Positions 42,655 through 51,311 of a DNA stretch of 64,000 nt are shown one piece after another (positions within the stretch are counted from its first letter, which is position 1; each line of letters opens with the position of its first letter). Position numbers and translations under genes: made by a program. A model generated the notes under the pieces. That model was not told the DNA's origin. It did not search any database and worked only from the letters and a program-made list of their open reading frames with translations. Origin of the DNA: JACVRW01 sp963734365 (GTDB lineage: Bacteria; Actinomycetota; Thermoleophilia; Solirubrobacterales; Thermoleophilaceae); contig CAVTGV010000004.1 in the NCBI GenBank assembly GCA_963734365.1, forward strand, positions 434,001-498,000, written 5' to 3'.

Positions 42655-43879
42655 GTGCCTGCTCGTGCTCGTCGTGTGCCCGGCGCCAGGGTGGCCGCCC
42701 TCGCCGCTCTGGTGGCATTTGCGGTTGTCCTCATGGCGACCCCCTCGACCGGGGAGGCGTCGTCCGTGCCGAGTCTGACGGCCGGCGCCGGGGGAGCGCC
42801 CCAGGACGTCAAGGGGTTGGTCCGGCTTCCGAGCGGCCGGCGGATCTACCTCGAGTGCCGCGGCCGGGGCGGCCCGACGGTGGTGCTCGAGTCGGGTGGC
42901 GGCGACGGCGGCGACGTCTGGCAGGTCGTGGAGCCGGGTTCGCGGCAGACGGCGGTGCTGCCGGCCGTTGCTCGCTTCACCCGCGTGTGCACCTATGACC
43001 GCCCCAGCACGATGCTCGCGTCTGGGCGGCCGAGCCGAAGCGATCCCGTCCCGTTGCCGCGTACCGGCGCGGCCATGGTCGCCGAGCTGCGTGCCCTGCT
43101 GGACGCGGCGCGCGTGCCTGGTCCGTACGTCCTGGTCGGCCATTCGTTCGGCGGCGCGCTGACTCGCCTGTACGCCGGCACCTACCCGCGCCAGGTCGCC
43201 GGATTCGTCTCCGTCGACGCCGCGACCGAAGTCATCTACGAACGTGGGTATCTGGGGCTGTTGCCCGCGCAGGCGACCAACCCGCCGGGCGCCGAGTTCC
43301 GCCTCGCCCCGTTTGCCGCCGAGCTGGGGCGGGCGCGGGTCGATCGGCCGCTGCAGCCGATGCCGATGATCGTGCTCGAGCATTCGCGCGACCGCCAACG
43401 CGTACCCAATCCGCTCGGCTGGCCGCCGGACTACCCGATCGACGAGTTCGAGCGTGTCTGGCGGGCGGCCCAGGACGACCTGGCCACGCTCCTTCCCTAC
43501 ACCCTGCACTGGATCGCCACGAGGAGCGGGCACTACATCCAGGTGTTCCAGCCCAACCTGGTGGTCCGCGCTGTCCGGCGCGTAGTCGGCGAGCTGCGCC
43601 CGGTGGCGGTGCGATGTCGTGGCGGCGCGAGCGTCTGTCGCGCGCGGGTGAGGCTCGGCGGCGGGGCGAGCGACAAGCGCGTGACGATCCGGCTCACCGA
43701 CAGCGACCTGCGGCTCGTCTCGGTGCGGCCCAACCGGCGCTTCCTGCGCGGCGCGTACGGGCTGTCCGATCAGCGGCTCACAGACGGCGGCTCGGCGGTA
43801 TCGGTTCACGCTTGACGCCGTTCAGACGATCCCCCGCGGCTCGTACCTGACCCTCACTTTTCGCGCGCTCAACCGGTAG
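42655..43879 (+). pseudogene. Secreted alpha/beta hydrolase with a 3' frameshift
   Basis: GTG 42655 with TAGACT 8 nt upstream; signal peptide (RVAALAALVAFAVVLMATPS). Hydrolase core: YLECRGRGGPTVVLESGGGD, CTYDRPST, nucleophile GHSFGGALTRLY, Asp and a C-terminal His in SGHYIQVFQPN. A beta-rich C-terminal domain follows. The open frame stops at 43815, but shifting one base near 43793-43797 restores RYRFTLDAVQT and GSYLTLTFRALNR to TAG 43877, matching the paralog at 44793. The catalytic core is unaffected, so the truncated protein may still work. Substrate unknown. Confidence 0.72.
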
Positions 43880-43948
43880 CACCCCGGGTGGCCCGCCGGC
43901 GCCACCGGCCTAGGCGGAGATCGAATCGCGCGGTAGGGTGCTGGCTCG

Positions 43949-44752
43949 GTGGGAACAACGATCGCCTCGTTCATCTCGGAGCTCTGGGACGATCAGCTCG
44001 TCGACCACGGCCGTCAGTACCACTTCCTGGTCTTGGTCGGGTTCCTCGGCGCGTTCGGCTTCATCCGGTTGTCCACGCGCCTGATGCGCAGTCCCCGGGT
44101 GCCGTGGTGGCCGGGAAGCATCGTCAGCGAGGGCGGTCTGCATGTGCATCACCACGTGTTTGGCATCGTCACGATGATGGTGGCCGGGGTGGTCAGCTTC
44201 GCCCTCACGGACGTGGGCTTCTGGTACGAGCTGTGCGCGTTGGCGTTCGGGATCGGCCTAGGGCTGACCATCGACGAGTTCGCGCTCTGGCTACATCTCG
44301 ACGACGTCTACTGGGCCGAGGAGGGCCGCAGCTCGATCGATGCGACGCTGATCGCGGTGGCCGTCATGGGGCTGATCCTGTTGGGGGCAGCTCCCTACGA
44401 CGTAACCGCCGACAGCGCCCTCGCGGTGGTCGTCGCCGTGGCGATATTCATGGTCTGGGCCGCGCTGGTCCTGGTCTGCTTCGCCAAACAGCGTTTCTTC
44501 CATGGGCTGGCCGGGGTGGTCATAGGTTTCCTCGCGCTCTACGGAGCCGTGCGGCTGGCCAAGCCGGAGTCGTTCTGGGCGCGTCGCTTCTACGGGACGC
44601 GCCGACCGGACAAGCAGGCCAAGGCCGAGCGGCGCTTCCGCACCGATCGCCGAACCGAGCGTCTGAAGAAGTCGGTGCGCGACGCTGTCGGCGGCACGCC
44701 GACGGAGGAGTACGAAGCCAAGGTCCTGACCGGGCGACCTCGTTCGAAGTGA
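43949..44752 (+). CDS. Integral membrane protein, paralog of the gene at 11278
   Basis: 267 aa, GTG with TAGGGT 9 nt upstream (no SD). About six TM segments. Shares DDQLVDHGRQYHFLVLVGFL, RSPRVPWWPGSIVSEGGLHV and the adjacent His cluster (HHHV), GFWYELCALAFGIGLGLTID, and DVYWAEEGRSSIDATLIAVA with the 11278 protein; the basic tail (KQAKAERRFR) is also conserved. The conserved His/Asp/Glu residues near the membrane suggest metal or cofactor binding, unproven. Lies between two hydrolase paralogs. Confidence 0.8.
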   Translation: MGTTIASFISELWDDQLVDHGRQYHFLVLVGFLGAFGFIRLSTRLMRSPRVPWWPGSIVSEGGLHVHHHVFGIVTMMVAGVVSFALTDVGFWYELCALAFGIGLGLTIDEFALWLHLDDVYWAEEGRSSIDATLIAVAVMGLILLGAAPYDVTADSALAVVVAVAIFMVWAALVLVCFAKQRFFHGLAGVVIGFLALYGAVRLAKPESFWARRFYGTRRPDKQAKAERRFRTDRRTERLKKSVRDAVGGTPTEEYEAKVLTGRPRSK

Positions 44753-44792
44753 GATCACGCCCCGGTGGACCGGGCGAGCGGCCGCGGCCGTG

Positions 44793-46040
44793 TCAGCCGG
44801 CGGCCGAGCGGAAGGTGATCGTCAGGTAAGCGCCGCGGCGGATGGACTGTACGGCGTTGAGCCTGAAGCCGTACCTGGTGCCGCCGGCCGACAGGCGCTG
44901 GTTGAAGAGCCCGTAGGCACCGCGCAAGGCAGGGCGGTTGGGGCGCACCGAGACCAGCCGCAGGTCGCTGTCGGTGAGCCGGATCACCACCTTCTTGTTG
45001 CTCGCCCCGCCGGCCAGGCTCACCCTGGCCCGGCAGGAATCGGCGCCGCCCCGGCAGCGCACCGCGGCGGGACGCACCATCCTGAGTATCCGCCGGACCG
45101 CGTCGATCACCAGGTTCGGCTGGGCGTTCTGGATGTAGTGCCCGCTCTTCTTCGCGATGACGTGCCGTGCGTAGGGCAAGATCATGCCCAGCTCGCTCTG
45201 CGCCGCCCGTTGCACCCGGGTGAGCGTGGCCGCATCCGGAAAGCCCGGCGGCAGAGCCTGGCCGGGCGCCGGCGGAAGACCGGCGGTGAGGACGACCAGC
45301 GGCAGCGTCGGCCGCAGTGGCCGGGCGGCCTTTGCCGCCAACATCTGGTCGAAGCTGGCGTCCCAGTCGACCAACTCCACGGGAGGGTCAAGCGCGAACG
45401 GTGGCTCGAGCGTGGTCCGCGCGAGGGCGGCCCACTGCTCCGGTGTGAACAGCTCTCGCAGCCGCTCGTAGGTCGCGTCGACCGCCACCAGCCCAGCCAC
45501 CTGGCGAGGGTAGGTGCTGGCGTAGAGGCGCACGAACAGGCCGCCAAGCGAGTGGCCGACCATCACGTAGGGACCCGGCAGGCGCGCGGCACGCAGCAGC
45601 GCGTGCAGCTCGGCGACCAGCGCCGCACCGGTGCGTGGCTGCGGCACCGGGTCGCTGCGGCTGAGCGCCAGCGTGTCCCCGGCAGGCGTCACGGTGTTGG
45701 GGCGGTCATAGGCGCACACGCGGCTGTGCCGGGCCACTCCGGCCAGCACCGGCGGTCCACTCACCCCCGGGTCGAGCTGGCTCCAGACGTCGCCCCGGTT
45801 GGGATAGCCCGACACCAGGATCACCGTGGGCCTACCCTGGCCGCGGCACTCGAGGTACAGCTTCCGGCCCCCCGCGATCTCGACCCGGCCGGCGAAGTCC
45901 CCACCCTGCGCCGGGGACGGCTGCCCGGCGGCCGCCCGCGCAGGTTCCGCCGCGCCCGGGGACGGGGCGACCAGGGCCAAGACCCCCATGAGGCCGAGGC
46001 CCAAGGCCACGAACCGCGTCGCTGTCTTCAGTTCGACCAC
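44793..46040 (-). CDS. Secreted alpha/beta hydrolase, paralog of 42655
   Basis: 415 aa from GTG 46040; overlaps the upstream stop by 13 nt. Signal peptide (TRFVALGLGLMGVLALVAPS). YLECRGQGRPTVILVSGYPN, CAYDRPNT, nucleophile GHSLGGLFVRLY, SGHYIQNAQPN with the catalytic His. The C-terminal ~90 residues form a beta domain (RGGADSCRARVSLAGGASNK, RLTDSDLRLVSVRPNRPALR) ending GAYLTITFRSAAG. The intact reading of this domain exposes the frameshift in the 42655 gene. Much longer in-frame start positions are antisense and rejected. Confidence 0.85.
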   Translation of the reverse strand: MVELKTATRFVALGLGLMGVLALVAPSPGAAEPARAAAGQPSPAQGGDFAGRVEIAGGRKLYLECRGQGRPTVILVSGYPNRGDVWSQLDPGVSGPPVLAGVARHSRVCAYDRPNTVTPAGDTLALSRSDPVPQPRTGAALVAELHALLRAARLPGPYVMVGHSLGGLFVRLYASTYPRQVAGLVAVDATYERLRELFTPEQWAALARTTLEPPFALDPPVELVDWDASFDQMLAAKAARPLRPTLPLVVLTAGLPPAPGQALPPGFPDAATLTRVQRAAQSELGMILPYARHVIAKKSGHYIQNAQPNLVIDAVRRILRMVRPAAVRCRGGADSCRARVSLAGGASNKKVVIRLTDSDLRLVSVRPNRPALRGAYGLFNQRLSAGGTRYGFRLNAVQSIRRGAYLTITFRSAAG

Positions 46041-48013
46041 CAGTAGCTCTGGTCGGGGGCGAGCCTGCGCTTGTACATGAGGCCCGCGTGTATACCGTCG
46101 AACTTCGACTCCCAGGTGATGTTCACGCCCCACAGCAGGGGGTGATACTCGTCCCGGGCGTAGTAGAGATCGAAGGTATTGACACCCAGGAGCGACGAGG
46201 GCCCCTGCGACCTGATGCCGTAGTCGCGTCCGATCCACTTCTTGTAGCCAAAGGCCGACAGGATCCGCCCGCTGAAGCCGGCCTCCTTGCGCAGCCAGTG
46301 CGAAGGCGAGGCGCCGCTCCAGCCCTCGATGAGCCGCTCGTAAGCATCCTGGGTTGGCAGCTCCCAGTCGCAAAAGGGAACGCCCGCGACACCGATGGGT
46401 CCGTTCAGGGTCCCGAAGCCGCATCCAGAGCGAGACTCCCTGACCCAGTTGAACCCGCCGCGGCCCACAAAGGCGAGCCGTCGCAGCGTCACCTCGGGAT
46501 CGCGCAGGTCGGTGACCCACATTTCCCGCGACTTGGTGTCGATCGCAGTGTTTTCCGGCACGTCGGGCTTGAGCGAGTCGGCCTGCGACACCACGTTGGC
46601 CCTGAGTCGCTCGAGGTTGGCAGCGGCGTTGGTTGGGCTGTAGACGTCCGGCTTGGCGTGGAAGTACTCCTGCAGGAGCACCCCCAGCTGCGCCTGATAG
46701 GCCGCGAAGTATTCGTAGATGCCTCTGACTTCGGCGGAGCTCTTGGGACTGAAGAACTTGCGCTGTCCAAGCGTCCGGGAAGCCGACTTGATCAGGTTGT
46801 CGGCCAACGCCAGCCGCGAACCGAGGTTCTGGTTGAGGATCTCGGGCGCGTCGAGCAGATTGGCGCCGATGTAGTCGACGATCGTCCGCGAGAACGCACG
46901 CTTGGTCGGATCCCCGCCGGGCATGTTGGCCAGCAGCACCAGCTGGCTGTTGGCGTGATCGATCTGTCCGGTGGTCCGATCCGTCTGATGTACGAGCGCG
47001 CTGAACCCGGCCAGGTTCACGTCCGACTGCAGCCTGGTGACCTGCGCGCTCAACCCCGTGAGCAGCCGCCGGATCTCCGCGAACTGCTCTTCGGAAGCGT
47101 CCCCGAGACCAAAGAGCCCCAGAAGCCAGCCCGGCACTTCGATTTGGTTCCTCTGCGCCACCTCCCCGGCGACCAGGGCCGCTCCGGTGACCAGCAATCT
47201 GAACGCCACTCCGGTCAGCCCCTGCACCACCACTCCGCTCCCCGGCAGGGGCTCCGGCGGCCTCGGCGGCGCCGGAATGGACACGCCTCCCGCTGCGCGC
47301 GCCGCTGTTCCTGTCGCGGCTTGCTGCGACCGCCCACGTGGGGACTCGGTAAAGCGGCGGCCGGCCCGGTCGTCGTGGAGGAGCCGGCGAACGAGCGCGC
47401 CGATTCCCCCGGCGCGGCGCGCGGCGCCGAGAAAGCGGTCGCCGTCGAAGCGGCGGTCGCGATAGGACAGGTCGGCCTGGGTCATCCAGTGCGGGATGCG
47501 CAGCTCCCTGTAGGCCAGGCGGCGGGCGCCGGCGTTGCTGCTGTCAAGGGATCCCCGCTCGACCTCGGCGCGGTAGGCCGCCATCATCGTGGTGACCGGA
47601 TTGACGTAGATCACGTCGCCCGACCGGTAGCCGCGCACGGCCGCGCGCAGCGTGCCCGGCACCGTACGCCCGTTGGCCCGGCCGCCCCTCACCTCGACAA
47701 CGAACTCGCGCGGAAGCCGCCGGAACGCGAGCAGTGCCACGCCCGAGCGGTAGGTGCGATCCGCGCGCCGGCCGTTGGTCTGGGCCAACGCCCGACCCGA
47801 CCGAGAGGCGCCCCCACGGGCGGCGGGCGAGCCCGCGAACACCCTCACCGTAGCTCCCGCCACATCGGTGTCTCCGTCGGCCAGGCCCCACACCGCGAGC
47901 ACCGTCGGTTCGTCACGTGCCACAGCGGCGTCCGCTCGCGCAGACAGTCCGAACGCAAACATGCACATCAGCACGACGCCGAGCAGTTGGACTCGCCGCG
48001 CGCCGCCGGTCAT
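46028..48013 (-). CDS. Large secreted protein of unknown function
   Basis: 661 aa from ATG 48013. Signal peptide (VQLLGVVLMCMFAFGLSARA). Residues ~30-140 look like an Ig/CNA-type beta domain (VLAVWGLADGDTDVAGATVR); ~215-260 is a Pro-rich linker (PAPPRPPEPLPGSG) followed by a hydrophobic segment. ~300-470 is helical. The C-terminal ~170 residues, with GGFNWVRESRSGCGFGTLNG and CDWELPTQDAYERLIEGWSG, resemble DUF1566/lectin-like domains. Co-directional with the hydrolase that follows. No enzymatic motif recognised. Confidence 0.68.
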   Translation of the reverse strand: MTGGARRVQLLGVVLMCMFAFGLSARADAAVARDEPTVLAVWGLADGDTDVAGATVRVFAGSPAARGGASRSGRALAQTNGRRADRTYRSGVALLAFRRLPREFVVEVRGGRANGRTVPGTLRAAVRGYRSGDVIYVNPVTTMMAAYRAEVERGSLDSSNAGARRLAYRELRIPHWMTQADLSYRDRRFDGDRFLGAARRAGGIGALVRRLLHDDRAGRRFTESPRGRSQQAATGTAARAAGGVSIPAPPRPPEPLPGSGVVVQGLTGVAFRLLVTGAALVAGEVAQRNQIEVPGWLLGLFGLGDASEEQFAEIRRLLTGLSAQVTRLQSDVNLAGFSALVHQTDRTTGQIDHANSQLVLLANMPGGDPTKRAFSRTIVDYIGANLLDAPEILNQNLGSRLALADNLIKSASRTLGQRKFFSPKSSAEVRGIYEYFAAYQAQLGVLLQEYFHAKPDVYSPTNAAANLERLRANVVSQADSLKPDVPENTAIDTKSREMWVTDLRDPEVTLRRLAFVGRGGFNWVRESRSGCGFGTLNGPIGVAGVPFCDWELPTQDAYERLIEGWSGASPSHWLRKEAGFSGRILSAFGYKKWIGRDYGIRSQGPSSLLGVNTFDLYYARDEYHPLLWGVNITWESKFDGIHAGLMYKRRLAPDQSYWWSN

Positions 48014-48088
48014 AGAGCGCCCCACGGGCGGATCTTCTATCACCCGAGGATGGAAGGCAAGCCCCTTTTGGGGACGGCACATCGACCG

Positions 48089-48727
48089 CTAGCCTCGCCT
48101 TCGCGGCGGAGCATCACGACTGCCGATGCGCCCGAAGCGCATCCGGCAGCCCAGAAGTCGCTCGGCCTGGAGCCCCGCAAGCGCTCCCGGCGGGGCCAGC
48201 CCTTCAGCTGAGATGTACATGGCGGCGCCTCGCCGGCCGTTGCGGTCCGAGACCGCAATGGTGCGGTAGCCGGGAAAGGCGCCCGTGTGGCCCCACACTC
48301 CGCAGGACTTCGACCAGGTGTAGTGGATCAGGCCGAGCCCGTAGGTCCCGACACCTCCGCCCTCGAGGGCGAACTCGCCGTCGAGCGACCCCGGAGTGGG
48401 GCGCTTCATCTCTCGAAGCAGGGACCGCGACACCAACCGTCCCCCAAGCAGCGCGCGCATGAAGGTCTCCAGGTCACCCGGTGTCGAGACGATCGCCCCG
48501 GCGGCGCCGGCGACCGTCGGACTGGTCGCCGTAACGTCCGCGGGCCACGTCCCGGCGGACAGCACCTCGTAGCCGCGGCTGAACGGCCGAGGCATCGACG
48601 TGCGGGTCGGAAAGCTGGTTTGGTCGAGACCGAGCGGCTTGAAGATCCTGCGCTCGTATTCCGCGCCGAGCGTGCGACCCGTGGCCCGCTCGATGATCAT
48701 CCCCAGCAGCGCGTAATCCGTGTTCCT
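48089..48727 (-). pseudogene. Serine beta-lactamase-family hydrolase, 3' half
   Basis: Continues the class C/PBP-like serine hydrolase begun at 49951-50463. Starts NTDYALLGMIIERATGRTLG, then FKPLGLDQTSFPTR, GAAGAIVSTPGDLETFMRAL and the KTG-like HTG box in GVWGHTGAFPGYR. Upstream of ~48724 homology stops; the missing N-terminal half is 1.2 kb away in the same orientation. Not functional as arranged. Confidence 0.8.
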
Positions 48728-48730
48728 CAA

Positions 48731-49242
48731 CCGTCGCGATCCGACAAGCTCAGTGCCGCTGCCACCGCTCGGAAAGCCGCGTCGTCAGCGCAAGCCGGTG
48801 CCAGCGCCTCGGATCGTCGGTGACGACGCCCCGCGCACGTCGCTCCCGTTCATCCGGCGCCCATAGCTTGGACGCAGCACCAAACCACGGTCAAACGCCG
48901 AGAAGCGGGTCGTGCGGCTGCCGCTGTTCAAGGCACCGGCCACTCGAGAAGCGACCCAGGTCGGAGTCGGGTGAGTCGTTTCGGGCGCGCGCGCACTCGA
49001 CAGCCTGTAGGTCCACTCACCGATCTGGCTGGCCCCTGGCCGGGCCACGTGAGGTGACTGTGAAGTCGCGCCGCGCCGGACGGGACATGAGCCCAGCAGA
49101 AGCCATATCCCAGTCGCCCTCATGGCCGTCCTCGACAGCACGGTGGCGGTCGAACAGCTATGAGGTCAAGACGTTCGGCGGCCACACCATTGCCGTCCCC
49201 AATGCGGTCCCGGCCGATGCCCCTGGGTGGTAGCTTCGCGCC
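48731..49242. other. Non-coding part of the inserted segment
   Basis: Over 500 bp without a convincing gene: open readings exist on both strands but show Arg/Ser/Pro-rich shadow composition and no motif. TAGCTT (49231-49236), 6 nt before the DUF47 start, is a candidate -10. Confidence 0.5.
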
Positions 49243-49860
49243 GTGAGGTTCTCCCTCGTCCCGAGAGACCGCGTTTTCTTCGACCTCTTCGCGGAGGGGG
49301 GTGAGAACTCGCTCCAAGCGGCGAAGCTGCTCCAGGACATGATCGAGGGCTGGCCCGATAGCGCCCATCTCGCACGCGCAATCCTGCTTGCCGAGCAAGA
49401 GGGAGACCGGATCACGCACGACATCTCCCAGCGGACGAGCTCGACCTTCGTGACGCCGATCGACGCCGAGGACATCTACAACCTGGCGAGCAAGGTCGAC
49501 GATGTCGTCGACCACATCGAGGAGACCGCCGACTTCATGGTGCTCTACAGGATCGAGGCGCCGATGGACCAGGCGCTGGCGATGGCCGACGTCCTCGTCA
49601 AGGCCTGCGAGCGGCTCTCCATGCTGCTCGATCACCTGCGCGAGTTCAAGGGCCTTGAGAAGCACTGGATCGAAATCCACCGGCTCGAGAACGACGGCGA
49701 CCGGCTCTTCCGCGAAGCCTTCGCCTCCTTGTTCGCTGGCGGAATCGACCCGATGGTGGTAATCCGCTGGAGGGACATCTTTCTCAGGCTGGAGCGGGCG
49801 ATCGACGCAACCGAGCACGCCGCAACCGTCGTCCAGACCATCGCGACGAAGTACGGCTGA
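49243..49860 (+). CDS. DUF47 (PhoU-like) protein
   Basis: 205 aa, GTG start. All-helical DUF47 pattern: RDRVFFDLFAEGGENSLQAA, EQEGDRITHDISQRTSSTFV, TPIDAEDIYNLASKVDDVVD, HRLENDGDRLFREA; the acidic E-x-x-x-D pairs bind metal clusters in PhoU. Family members are usually encoded directly before a PiT phosphate transporter and regulate it; none follows here, which fits an excised fragment. Confidence 0.88.
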   Translation: MRFSLVPRDRVFFDLFAEGGENSLQAAKLLQDMIEGWPDSAHLARAILLAEQEGDRITHDISQRTSSTFVTPIDAEDIYNLASKVDDVVDHIEETADFMVLYRIEAPMDQALAMADVLVKACERLSMLLDHLREFKGLEKHWIEIHRLENDGDRLFREAFASLFAGGIDPMVVIRWRDIFLRLERAIDATEHAATVVQTIATKYG

Positions 49861-49950
49861 GGGCCGTCACGTCCGACCTCTACCTACAGGACCCGGACGA
49901 ACTCGCCAATGCCCACGTCGAGCGGCGGGATCCGCACGCCAAAGTGGGAT

Positions 49951-50463
49951 CTAGAGGTTGGTGTAGGACCAGCCTTGGCCTGGCGGGAAGGTCGGGGGAG
50001 CCCCAACCCCAATTGCTACGAGCTGCTCGGGAGTCCAGCGCCGAGCGGGGTTTGGGTTGGAGGGGTCACAGAGCGTGATGCCCGGAACGCTGCAGTAGTC
50101 GGCGATCCCGCTCGAGTGATCGAGTAGTTGGCGGACCGTGATTCGATCGCCGTTCGGCACGACGCCGGGCAGCCACCGCTGGACCGAGTCCTCCAGCCCG
50201 AGCTTGCCCTCGGCCGCCAGCTGCAGCACCAGCGTCGCCGTGAACGACTTGGTGACGCTGCCCACCCGACCGTGGGCGCGAGGCGAGATCGGTCTATCCC
50301 TCCGGAGGTCCGCAGAGCCGGCCGAATACCGCTCCCGGCCGCTGGGACCGCGAATCACCGCTGTGACCCCGGGAGCGCCTCCGTCCACAACTCGCTCCAA
50401 CACGCGCTGGACATCGGCCCGACTCGGAACGTCGACCGCCAGCGCCGGCGGCGCGACCAGCAA
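49951..50463 (-). pseudogene. Serine beta-lactamase-family hydrolase, 5' half
   Basis: Starts near TTG 50463 within a secretion signal-like stretch (LLLVAPPALAVDVPS); the basic n-region lies upstream without a clear start, so even the 5' end may be damaged. Contains the catalytic SxxK in GSVTKSFTATLVLQLAAEG, HSSGIADYC, and ends PPGQGWSYTNL at a stop. The next residues of the family (YALLG...) are found at 48724 and below, across the inserted segment. Confidence 0.8.
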
Positions 50464-50659
50464 CAGGACGCCAGGGCCGCTGCGGCGACGCCGGCGTTAC
50501 GCGCTCGCCGGAGGATCCTTGCGCCCTGAGTCCGGCTGCGTGCGGCCCTGAGTGCCCTCTAGATCCCATCCCCTCGCCTCCGTCGGGAGGAGGGCAGCCT
50601 CTCACAGGCAGCGCTGGCCGAAGAGAGCCCGGGCGAACTTGGCGCCCAGCGGAAAGCAG

Positions 50660-51157
50660 CTAGCCGACGCAGGCCCGGGCGCCCAGCTCGCGGGCGTAGC
50701 GGTCCGATTCGCTCGCCTCCAGCCGGCTCAACTTCTGAGCGGCGGCCTGGACCGCCGCCTCGTCCTTGTCCTCGACAGCGGCCTTGAGCTCCTTGAGGGC
50801 GGGCACGAGCTTGCTGTCGAGCTCCGCGGAGAAGCCCTCCACGAACTTCGTGGCCGTCTCCCCGTCGGCGCCGTCGGGCCGGTCGAGCGCGACCAGCTCG
50901 TCGGCGGCGCTGCGGGTGCGCTCTAGCCCCTTGTCGATCACCGCAACCACCTCCTCGGGGGTCTCGGCGCCCTCACCGAGGCTCTCTAGCGCCTCCTCCG
51001 CGTTCTTGCAGATGCGGTCGGCTTTGTTGGCGAACTCGCTCGCCGACGGCGCATCGCTCCCTGACGGCGCATCGCTCCCCGACGGCGCATCGTCCCCCCC
51101 GCACGCGGCGATGAGGAGCATGGCCAGGAAAGCGGCTGAGCAGGCAAGACGTCGCAT
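50660..51157 (-). CDS. Lipoprotein with SDAPSG repeats
   Basis: 165 aa. Lipoprotein signal with lipobox IAAC (MRRLACSAAFLAMLLIAACG). Residues ~24-41 are three hexapeptide repeats SDAPSG/S, from 18-bp DNA repeats at 51045-51098. The rest is helical (ICKNAEEALESLGEGAETPE, SAELDSKLVPALKELKAAV) with a C-terminal Cys. Resembles small actinobacterial lipoproteins of unknown role; no metal or sugar-binding motif. Confidence 0.78.
   Translation of the reverse strand: MRRLACSAAFLAMLLIAACGGDDAPSGSDAPSGSDAPSASEFANKADRICKNAEEALESLGEGAETPEEVVAVIDKGLERTRSAADELVALDRPDGADGETATKFVEGFSAELDSKLVPALKELKAAVEDKDEAAVQAAAQKLSRLEASESDRYARELGARACVG
51045..51098 (-). repeat. 18-bp tandem repeat, three copies
   Basis: GACGGCGCATCGCTCCCT repeated at 51045, 51063 and 51081 (last copy diverged), in frame, encoding the hexapeptide repeats behind the lipidated Cys. 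A linker likely to vary in length between strains. Confidence 0.85.
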
Positions 51158-51311
51158 CCCAGCCCCGTACCCGGGCGACCGCTTTCAAAGCCGCGACCGC
51201 GCCGTCGCGCGGCCTCACGACACTGGGCCCGGAGGTCAGCTCAGCAATCCAGGCTGCTCCGCCATGCCCGTGATCGTGCCGTCATGCAGAGCTGGGTAAG
51301 CTCCGCCGCGC

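Larger units (their letters stand above)
48725..49956. mobile_element. About 1.2-kb segment splitting the beta-lactamase-family gene
   Basis: The residues flanking the segment join without loss: the 5' half ends PPGQGWSYTN and the 3' half begins NTDYALLG, sharing one Asn codon (AAC; GTT at 48722-48724 and 49957-49959 on the plus strand). The ends read CCTC... and ...GAGG, a possible short inverted terminal match. It contains one intact gene (DUF47, opposite strand) but no transposase or integrase. True insertion versus assembly error cannot be decided from sequence. Confidence 0.5.

Noticed and set aside
48785..49141. 118-aa minus-strand frame inside the inserted segment as a recombinase
   Set aside because: No catalytic Tyr/Ser/DDE pattern could be seen.
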